This document shows positions 1 through 5,075 of a stretch of 8,107 nucleotides of DNA, piece after piece. The stretch's first letter is position 1. Every line of letters starts with the position of its first letter. The notes under the pieces are model-generated. The model worked only from the letters and a program-made list of their open reading frames with translations. It was not told where the DNA came from and did no database searches. The position numbers and the translations under genes are program-made. Source of the DNA: an uncultured Oscillospiraceae bacterium (lineage in GTDB: Bacteria; Bacillota; Clostridia; Oscillospirales; Oscillospiraceae); assembly GCA_900752445.1 (NCBI GenBank), contig CAADVN010000134.1:1-8107 (forward strand). Reading direction: 5' to 3'.

Positions 1-366
1 GAGGCTGCCGCACCAGCAGCGGACGGGGCTGGTTATCGTGCCGTCCTCGTTCTCCCTGAACAGCTCGCCGAGCCCGTTTTGCGGGCAGGAGCAGTTGTGC
101 ACATTCGCGCCGGTCCCCATGCCCGTGCCGCCGCTGAAGCACTGGCAGTAATCGCCGCCGGCGACAGCGTTCAGCTCGTCGTCATCCAGCTCGCCCTCGC
201 CCACGCCGAAGTCGGCCGGCGTCAGCACGACGCCCTGCTCCGAAGCCAGCTCTATGACGGCAGCCACGGTCTCCTCCTTGCCAAGCCCGCCGAGCTTATC
301 CATGCGCTCGCGCAGCTCGGGCTTCGAGCTAACCAGCTCGTAAAACTCCTTCAGTTTCTCTGTCAT
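1..366 (-). CDS. Nif11-type leader RiPP precursor peptide with CxC-rich core (3' end outside window)
   Basis: The frame opens at ATG 366 and stays open for 122 codons to the window edge, so the C-terminus is missing. Residues 1-65 form a helical, acidic leader that starts MTEKLKEFYELV and reads like the Nif11 leader family. It ends in DDDELNAVAGG (residues 61-71), the double-glycine site cut by C39-type exporter peptidases. The core begins at D72. It is rich in Gly, Ser and Thr and carries six cysteines in three CxC pairs: C74/C76, C92/C94 and C117/C119. An AAGGAG site (375-380) lies 8 nt upstream, inside the end of the maturase gene, and only 3 nt separate the maturase stop from this ATG, so translation is probably coupled. 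Inference: this is the substrate of the adjacent radical SAM/SPASM enzyme. The nature of the modification and the mature product are unknown. Confidence 0.87.
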   Translation of the reverse strand, partial: MTEKLKEFYELVSSKPELRERMDKLGGLGKEETVAAVIELASEQGVVLTPADFGVGEGELDDDELNAVAGGDYCQCFSGGTGMGTGANVHNCSCPQNGLGELFRENEDGTITSPVRCWCGSL

Positions 367-369
367 GAC

Positions 370-1782
370 TCATTCTCCTTCATTTTGAACTTGGCCTTTC
401 ATTTTTGATATCGCCCCGTCGGCGGCGGCCCTTATCCTGGGCACCCAGCCGCCGCGGAACAGGCCGCAGGCATAGGGGTCCGGGGCGAACACGTCCTCCT
501 GGCAGCTCTCGAGCGCCGAGGCCCGGCAGCCGCCGGCGCAGGTATGGGCGTATTCGCAGCCCGCGCAGCCGGGGTTGTGCTCCAGGTACTCGGACACCCG
601 GGTGTTGATAAAGCGCATGTAGCGCGATTCGTCCAGGCATTTCGCCAGGCCCAGCTCGGTGATGAGCGGGAACTCATTTTGCAGCTCCATGCCCGAGAGC
701 GCCATACAAGGCAGGGCCCGGCCCTCCGCCGAGATATACATGACCTGGCGCGCATGGCCGCAGATGCAGCTCGACTCCGGCTCGCCGCAGGGGCGCATGA
801 GCGGGATGTCATACTGCCCCGGCCTGCGCGGATCCGCGGCGAAGAAGCCGCCCAGCTGTATCGAGAGCGGCATGCCGTCCTCGTAGAACTGCGGGATATA
901 GTCGAGGTACAGCCCGAAGAGCTCCTCCATGCCTATGGCCTCGCCGTAGCCGCCCTCCTTCCAGGCGCCCACATTGCCGACGGGGTTCACCTTGAGGCTC
1001 CGGCAGCCCCAGCCCGCCAGGCGCCGCACGCTCTCACGCAGGCTGTTTTTGTTCGCGCCGAAGATGCACATCTCCGCCCCGGTCGGGAAGCCGTGCTCCC
1101 GGCAGCGCAGGAAGGCCGCCTCGGCATAGCGCTCGGCTCCCGGCACGCCGCGCAGCCAGTCGTGATGGTCCCGGCCGTCGTAGCTCATGTTGAACTCCGG
1201 CCGTATGCCCCGCGCCGCCAGCGCGTCCAGCAGCCCGTCCGTCACCAGCCGCCCGTTAGAATAGATGGTCGGGATCATTATGCCCCGCTCCAGCAGCGCG
1301 TCCACGATCTCGAGGAAGTCCCGCCGCACCAGCGGTTCCCCGCCCGTGAGCGTCACGCTCCGCACGCCGCATTCGGCCAGCTGGTCAACGATATACATTA
1401 CGCTCTCGTGGTCGAGCTCGCCCAGCTTGGCGTCCGGCGCGGACATGTAACAGTGGCGGCAGCGGTAGTTGCACCGGCCCGTCACCGACCAGTGCGCCGT
1501 GCGGATGTAGCGCGAGGGGTAGCGCCGGTACTCCTGCCCCGGCTCGAGGGCCGCGCCCGGCTCGCAGCGCTCCACGACGCCGAGCCGCTCAAAGCGCAGG
1601 GCCAGCTCGCGCAGTTCGGCGGGGACGATATCCAGGTCCACGCGCCCGCTGCACAGCCTGAGCGCGTCCATCTCCTCACGCCTCAGAAACATGGGTGAGA
1701 GCGCCCGCCTGTCCACCAGGGCCCAAGGCAGCTTCTCCCAGCCGCGCAGCTCGAAGCGCTCCTTCAGCCTCATATACAGCAA
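370..1782 (-). CDS. Radical SAM/SPASM peptide maturase of the Nif11 RiPP type
   Basis: This 470-residue protein has three parts. Residues ~30-75 resemble a winged-helix, PqqD-like peptide-recognition (RRE) domain, which in such maturases binds the leader. Residues ~95-300 are the radical SAM barrel, with the CxxxCxxC [4Fe-4S] motif at C104, C108 and C111 and the SAM-binding GGEP motif at 147-150. Residues ~332-439 form a SPASM domain for two auxiliary clusters: C332, C339, C341, G354-x4-C359, then C406-x2-C409-x5-C415-x3-C419 and C439. SPASM peptide maturases install thioether, C-C or related crosslinks on RiPP precursors. The neighbouring Nif11 precursor makes that role likely here. The start is TTG at 1782: AAAAGGAG lies 9 nt upstream and an in-frame stop immediately precedes it. 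An ATG at 1773 is the alternative but sits 18 nt from that site. The exact chemistry cannot be told from sequence. Confidence 0.92.
   Translation of the reverse strand: MLYMRLKERFELRGWEKLPWALVDRRALSPMFLRREEMDALRLCSGRVDLDIVPAELRELALRFERLGVVERCEPGAALEPGQEYRRYPSRYIRTAHWSVTGRCNYRCRHCYMSAPDAKLGELDHESVMYIVDQLAECGVRSVTLTGGEPLVRRDFLEIVDALLERGIMIPTIYSNGRLVTDGLLDALAARGIRPEFNMSYDGRDHHDWLRGVPGAERYAEAAFLRCREHGFPTGAEMCIFGANKNSLRESVRRLAGWGCRSLKVNPVGNVGAWKEGGYGEAIGMEELFGLYLDYIPQFYEDGMPLSIQLGGFFAADPRRPGQYDIPLMRPCGEPESSCICGHARQVMYISAEGRALPCMALSGMELQNEFPLITELGLAKCLDESRYMRFINTRVSEYLEHNPGCAGCEYAHTCAGGCRASALESCQEDVFAPDPYACGLFRGGWVPRIRAAADGAISKMKGQVQNEGE
375..380 (-). promoter_or_regulatory. Ribosome binding site of the precursor peptide gene
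   Basis: AAGGAG on the minus strand is 8 nt from the ATG at 366. It lies inside the last codons of the maturase gene, which supports translational coupling and fixes the precursor start. Confidence 0.8.
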
Positions 1783-1791
1783 TCAGCACCA

Positions 1792-1799
1792 CTCCTTTT
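1792..1799 (-). promoter_or_regulatory. Ribosome binding site that selects the TTG start of the maturase
   Basis: AAAAGGAG lies 9 nt upstream of TTG 1782 and 18 nt upstream of the next candidate, ATG 1773. The spacing favours TTG. Confidence 0.7.
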
Positions 1800-1802
1800 C
1801 TG

Positions 1803-1831
1803 AGCGTAACACCGTTTCCGTCTCTTGTCAA
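1803..1831 (-). promoter_or_regulatory. Possible sigma-A promoter for the RiPP module
   Basis: On the minus strand a perfect -35 box TTGACA (1826-1831) is followed 17 nt later by TACGCT (1803-1808), a poor -10 box. The start site would fall near 1796, almost on the Shine-Dalgarno sequence at 1792-1799, leaving a very short leader. That makes this promoter doubtful as read. Confidence 0.3.
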
Positions 1832-1878
1832 AGCTTTTCATCTCTTTATACGGCCTTGAAGGGCCTCGGGCCAGCCTG

Positions 1879-1910
1879 GCGCAAAACATTTTTCGTCAAG
1901 GCGCAACATT
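1879..1910. repeat. Near-direct repeat in the divergent intergenic region
   Basis: GCGCAAAACATT (1879-1890) and GCGCAACATT (1901-1910) differ by two extra A bases, and their starts are 22 bp apart, about two helical turns. They sit upstream of the sigma gene, in the region shared with the maturase gene. The spacing would suit a regulator binding one DNA face. It may equally be chance in a short region. Confidence 0.4.
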
Positions 1911-1928
1911 GGTCCCGTTTTGGTGTCT
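1904..1928 (+). promoter_or_regulatory. Possible ECF-type promoter of the sigma operon
   Basis: CAAC (1904-1907) followed 16 nt later by TGTCT (1924-1928) resembles the AAC / CGTC-like layout of ECF-dependent promoters. The implied start lies about 25 nt upstream of the sigma ATG. Self-activation is common for ECF sigma factors, but the -10 element is imperfect. A TATATG at 1930-1935 has no good -35 partner. Confidence 0.28.
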
Positions 1929-1961
1929 TTATATGTGAAGGGCCTTTCGGGAGGGTCATCT

Positions 1962-2522
1962 ATGGACGACAGGACGATATTAGAGCTGTTTTACCGGCGC
2001 GACGAGGCGGCGGTCGCCGCCGTGCGCGAAAAATACGGGGCATACTGCCGGGCCGTGGCGCTCGGCATCACCGGCGACGAGCGGGACGCCGAGGAGTGCG
2101 TCAGCGACGCGCTCTACCGGCTCTGGGCCTCCATACCGCCCGCCGAGCCGGCGAGCCTGCGCGCCTTTGCGGGCCGGCTCGTGCGCAACGCCGCCATAAA
2201 CCGCCTGCGCGACGCCTCGCGCCAAAAGCGCGGCGGCGGCGAGGCAGAGCTCGCCCTCGACGAGCTGGCCGCCTTTGCCGACCCGGCCGCCTCGCCCGAG
2301 CGCAGGGCCGAGGACGCCGAGATAACCGCCTGCCTCAACCGCTGGCTCGACTCGCTGCCCCGCCAGCACCGCGTCGCCTTCGTGCGCCGATACTGGTACC
2401 TCGACTCCATCGAAGCGCTCTCCGCACGCATGGGCTGGTCCAGGCCCAAAACCACCTCCCTGCTCGCGCGGCTGCGCGCCTCGCTCAGGGATAAGCTCAA
2501 CTCGGAGGGTATAGAAATATGA
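1962..2522 (+). CDS. ECF-type RNA polymerase sigma factor
   Basis: This is a 186-residue sigma-70 family protein with only regions 2 and 4, the usual size of an ECF sigma factor. Region 2 spans ~10-85 and includes the polymerase-binding helix around DAEECVSDALYRLW (42-55) and the -10 recognition end RNAAINRLR (75-83). A variable, Ala/Glu-rich linker (~86-118) follows. Region 4 spans ~122-180, with SLPRQHRVAFVRRYW (131-145) and the helix-turn-helix around ARMGWSRPKTTSLLARLR (155-172), which should read the -35 element. ATG 1962 is chosen because GGGAGG lies about 7 nt upstream; a TTG at 1920 would add 14 unlike residues. The stop overlaps the next gene by ATGA, typical of a sigma/anti-sigma pair. 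The gene is divergent from the RiPP maturase, but its targets are unknown. Confidence 0.92.
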   Translation: MDDRTILELFYRRDEAAVAAVREKYGAYCRAVALGITGDERDAEECVSDALYRLWASIPPAEPASLRAFAGRLVRNAAINRLRDASRQKRGGGEAELALDELAAFADPAASPERRAEDAEITACLNRWLDSLPRQHRVAFVRRYWYLDSIEALSARMGWSRPKTTSLLARLRASLRDKLNSEGIEI

Positions 2523-3448
2523 ACGACAACAGGCTCGCCGGCTGCCTCGAGGGCATCGACCCGCGCTTCATCGACGAGGCCGCCGACTACAAAAAGAAAA
2601 GCCGCGGGCGCGGCCTTAGCTACCTTGCCGCCGCACTCGCAGCCAGTATATTGCTCATCTTCGCGACCTACCGCCCCTACGGCGTCTCGGACGCCCTGCC
2701 CGGCGGCTCCGCGCCGGTCTCTGCGCCGGCCTCTGAGTCTGTCCCGGCCCCGGTCTCCGGCGTATACGTCCCGGCCATAGAGCTGCCGGAAGCCGATGCC
2801 GGCGTCGCCATGGACATGATAGCCTGCGTGGTCTACAACGGCGCTGTCTACACCCAGGGCGGATGGCTCGACTCCGCCTCGGCCCTAGTCGGCGAATACC
2901 TCGGCTGCGCGACGGGCGGCATCGACGAGTGGTCGGACGAGTCCGAGTACTACGTCGAGTTCGCGGGCACCATGTCCGGCGAGCTCTACGCCGTCAAGGG
3001 CTACGACCCCGATTTCCGCATCTGCTGCCTCAACGACGACGGCTCTGCCATGCTGCTCGAGCGCCTGAACGGCATCACCCTCGACACCGGCGCCGACCTC
3101 TTTGAGACCCGTCTGCACCTGCCGGAGCGCCTCGAGAGCCTTACCTACCTCACGCACGAGGACTGGAACAACGGCACAAAGTACTACTACACGCCGGAGC
3201 TGAGCGAAGAGACCGTCTCCGACTTCCTTGCCGAGCTCTGCGCCGGGCAATTCGTCTACACCTGGGAAACGGACCGCGGCATCTACGACCGCGCCGTGCA
3301 GGGGCACCTGTTCTTTCACATGTCCGACGGCACGACGGTGGAGCTGCGGCTCATCGAGGGCGGCTATGTCGGCTACCAGGGCCTGGGCTGGTACTTCGTG
3401 AAAATGCCCGGCGAGGTTTTTGACGCCGTGCTCGCCGCCTGCCAATAA
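2519..3448 (+). CDS. Single-pass membrane protein, probable anti-sigma partner of the ECF sigma factor
   Basis: This 309-residue protein has a short cytoplasmic N-terminus (1-32), one membrane helix (~33-50, LSYLAAALAASILLIFAT) and a large outside domain. A Pro/Ala/Ser linker (~60-85) leads to a Tyr- and Asp-rich soluble region reaching the C-terminus. The N-terminal stretch around CLEGIDPRFIDEA (9-21) resembles the short conserved segment seen at the start of many Firmicute membrane proteins encoded directly after ECF sigma genes. There is no zinc-binding HxxxCxxC anti-sigma motif. The ATG overlaps the sigma stop (ATGA), with GGAGGG just upstream. Inference: it holds the sigma factor at the membrane and releases it on an extracellular signal. 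The outside domain is not recognised, and direct evidence for sigma binding is lacking. The stop lies 1 nt from the convergent gene's stop. Confidence 0.75.
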   Translation: MNDNRLAGCLEGIDPRFIDEAADYKKKSRGRGLSYLAAALAASILLIFATYRPYGVSDALPGGSAPVSAPASESVPAPVSGVYVPAIELPEADAGVAMDMIACVVYNGAVYTQGGWLDSASALVGEYLGCATGGIDEWSDESEYYVEFAGTMSGELYAVKGYDPDFRICCLNDDGSAMLLERLNGITLDTGADLFETRLHLPERLESLTYLTHEDWNNGTKYYYTPELSEETVSDFLAELCAGQFVYTWETDRGIYDRAVQGHLFFHMSDGTTVELRLIEGGYVGYQGLGWYFVKMPGEVFDAVLAACQ

Positions 3449-3449
3449 C

Positions 3450-4283
3450 TCAGGTCTTCTGCGTTTTTTTCTTTCTTCTGAGCGTAAGCGCCGTCGTGAG
3501 AGGGCGCTTTTCGCTTTTGCACTCGAAGAACGCGGCCACCGAGAACACAACCGCGCCCACGAAGTTCACGAACAGGTCCTCCATCGTGTCGTAGAGCCCT
3601 ATGTCCAGAAAGCCGCCGAGGCCCAGCGGCATATCGCCCGAGCCGGTGACGAGGATGACGTCCTCAATGCCCTTGACCGTTATCGAGACATTGCTGTTCG
3701 TCGGGTCGAGGCTGACGGAGCTTATCTGGTTCAGGATGGTATCCTTCTGCATGTCCAACAGGAACAGCCTGTCCGCAGAAAACTCGATGAACTCCCAGAG
3801 CACGCCCATGGTCATCGAAAAGCAGAAGGCCGTGAGCGCCAGGTAGCCCGGCGAGAGCTCGAACTTCACCGTCTCGCTGCGGTTGAGCAGCTCCACCAGC
3901 GAAAAGCCCACAGCAGCCAGGAGGAAGCCCGCCGTCGTGTGCAGGATGGTGTCCCAGTTCTCGTAGCGGATGAAATACGCCTGGAGCTCGCCGAGTATCT
4001 CCGCCGCAAAGACGAACACGAAAATGATTATTTCCAGGGCGTTCGGTATCTCTATATCCAGCCTTGCCTCTATAAGCTGGGGCAGCAGGTAGATGGTGAG
4101 CACCAGTATGCAGACGAAAGCGCTCTCAACGTCGCCGCGCAATATGCAGCGCAGCAGTATCAAAAACACGACGAAGCGCAGGACGATATACGTCCAGAAT
4201 GCGCCCGGCGCCTCCACGCGCTTGCGCCTGAGCAGCGCGCGTATGCTCTGCCTGTCTTTCTTATCTCGCCGCTTCGCCGCCAT
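3450..4283 (-). CDS. Multi-pass membrane protein, DUF2238/YjdF-like
   Basis: This 277-residue protein has a basic cytoplasmic N-terminus (1-25) and about six hydrophobic segments (~29-48, 54-70, 82-98, 112-131, 147-165, 238-254). It ends in a Lys/Arg-rich tail. Charged residues embedded in the helices resemble the DUF2238 family: E84, D111-x3-H115 in WDTILHTTAGF (110-120), E164/E167/D171 in GVLWEFIEFSAD (160-171), and D232/D236 in GLYDTMEDLFVNFVG (229-243). An Asn/Ser/Thr-rich loop (~185-225) is probably extracytoplasmic. The function of the family is not established. ATG 4283 has AGGAGGAG about 6 nt upstream. Its first 23 bases overlap the end of the VTT-domain gene, so the two are probably translated as a coupled pair. 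Family assignment rests on motif resemblance. Confidence 0.75.
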   Translation of the reverse strand: MAAKRRDKKDRQSIRALLRRKRVEAPGAFWTYIVLRFVVFLILLRCILRGDVESAFVCILVLTIYLLPQLIEARLDIEIPNALEIIIFVFVFAAEILGELQAYFIRYENWDTILHTTAGFLLAAVGFSLVELLNRSETVKFELSPGYLALTAFCFSMTMGVLWEFIEFSADRLFLLDMQKDTILNQISSVSLDPTNSNVSITVKGIEDVILVTGSGDMPLGLGGFLDIGLYDTMEDLFVNFVGAVVFSVAAFFECKSEKRPLTTALTLRRKKKTQKT

Positions 4284-4926
4284 TTTGTCTCCTCCTTTTT
4301 CTCGCCCGCAGGGCCACCCAGGACGCCGCTATGCATATTATGTCAACCCCAGCGCAGATGAGCACCGGCTTTGAAGTCGGGTCCAGGTCGTTGCCCAGCA
4401 CCGTATAGAGCACCATCGTTGGCAGGATGCCGATGAAGCTGCTGGCCAGGTACTGCCAGTAATTCATCCTCAGCGCACCGAAAAACAGGCCGAGGATGTC
4501 GTTCGAGAGGTTCGTGACGCGCAGCACCAGCGAGACGAGGAACAGGTTGTCTCTGTTGCCCTCGTAGACCTCTCCCAGCTTTTTATACTTCTTCAGCAGC
4601 TTCTGCGCCGCCTCGCCGCCCGAGGCGCGGCCCGTGAAATACGGCACGCTGATGCAGATGACCGAGCCCGCCGCGTTCACTATGAGCGACAGCGGCGGCT
4701 CGAACACTATGCCCACCGCCGTCGCCACGACGCCGTAGAGCACGAACACCGTCTGGCTCTTCACCGCGTAGGCCAGAAGCGCCACGACCACCGCCAGCGC
4801 CGTATTCTTCGGCGCGTAGCTCGTCAGCATCTCCACCGTGATGCCGTCCCCGCGCAGCAGCAGGTATGCGGCCCCGGCGGCCAGACAGAACATGATTAGG
4901 ATCGGAATATATCGTTTGAATTTCAT
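4261..4926 (-). CDS. TVP38/TMEM64 family (VTT-domain) membrane protein
   Basis: This 221-residue protein has an N-terminal helix (~7-24), further hydrophobic segments (~43-75, 78-96, 127-150, 157-178) and a last helix (~188-206) before a basic tail. The VTT core is recognisable in two parts. The first is residues 63-100: LYGVVATAVGIVFEPPLSL, then AAGSVICISVPYFTGR. The second runs from R136 through SNDILGLFFGALRMNYWQYL (141-160) to GILPTMVLYTVLG (166-178). Related DedA/VTT proteins are linked to lipid scrambling or flipping and envelope homeostasis; the substrate here is unknown. The length fits the family. A good sigma-A promoter lies directly upstream, and the gene overlaps the downstream DUF2238-like gene by 23 bp, so the pair forms a two-gene operon. 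Confidence 0.85.
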   Translation of the reverse strand: MKFKRYIPILIMFCLAAGAAYLLLRGDGITVEMLTSYAPKNTALAVVVALLAYAVKSQTVFVLYGVVATAVGIVFEPPLSLIVNAAGSVICISVPYFTGRASGGEAAQKLLKKYKKLGEVYEGNRDNLFLVSLVLRVTNLSNDILGLFFGALRMNYWQYLASSFIGILPTMVLYTVLGNDLDPTSKPVLICAGVDIICIAASWVALRARKRRRQNGGEAAR

Positions 4927-4954
4927 CCGTTCACCCTGTACTCAAAGTAGCTTT

Positions 4955-4983
4955 ATTTTAGCAGACCCCGTCGCTAAATGCAA
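4955..4983 (-). promoter_or_regulatory. Sigma-A promoter of the VTT/DUF2238 operon
   Basis: On the minus strand TTGCAT (4978-4983) and TAAAAT (4955-4960) are separated by exactly 17 nt. The start would lie near 4948, about 22 nt upstream of the ATG at 4926. Confidence 0.65.
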
Positions 4984-4996
4984 CGCTGCGCTTTAC

Positions 4997-5061
4997 AAAT
5001 GCCGGTTTCTGAGCATTTTAAGCCGGCCTGCGCAGCTTATTCTGCTCACAGGCCGGCATTT
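4997..5061 (-). terminator. Inverted-repeat cluster after the symporter gene, possible terminator
   Basis: A 9-bp perfect stem pairs 5022-5030 (GCCGGCCTG) with 5049-5057. Its 18-nt loop contains a nested GCAG/CTGC stem. A second pairing, AAATGCCGG (4997-5005) with CCGGCATTT (5053-5061), is also perfect and shares bases with the first, so the two exclude each other. It starts 14 nt after the symporter stop, the right place for a terminator. The U-tract on the minus strand is poor (TTAAAAT), while the plus-strand side has two T4 runs. Function is therefore uncertain. Confidence 0.45.
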
Positions 5062-5075
5062 TGCATTTTCAGTTG

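Noticed and set aside
544..1698. Long plus-strand open frame of 384 codons opposite the maturase
   Set aside because: It is antisense to a protein with clear radical SAM and SPASM motifs; its translation is Arg/His/Ala-rich with no domain. It reflects high GC at third codon positions.
1825..1852. Plus-strand sigma-A promoter TTGTCA-16-TATACG for the sigma gene
   Set aside because: The -10 box is weak, the spacing short, and the start would leave a leader of about 100 nt with no supporting feature.
1691..2494. Plus-strand open frame of 267 codons across the intergenic region and sigma gene
   Set aside because: Its second half is the sigma gene in another frame and is almost pure Arg/Ala/Pro/Gly. 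The sigma frame has regions 2 and 4 and a ribosome site.
3438..3470. Intrinsic terminator for the sigma operon at the T7 run (3464-3470)
   Set aside because: Only a 4-bp CCTG/CAGG stem precedes the run, with an unpaired gap. The T-run is explained by the Lys-rich end of the opposite gene.
3420..4361. Plus-strand open frame of 313 codons opposite the DUF2238-like gene
   Set aside because: It is antisense to a coherent membrane protein and would overlap the end of the sigma operon; its composition is shadow-like.
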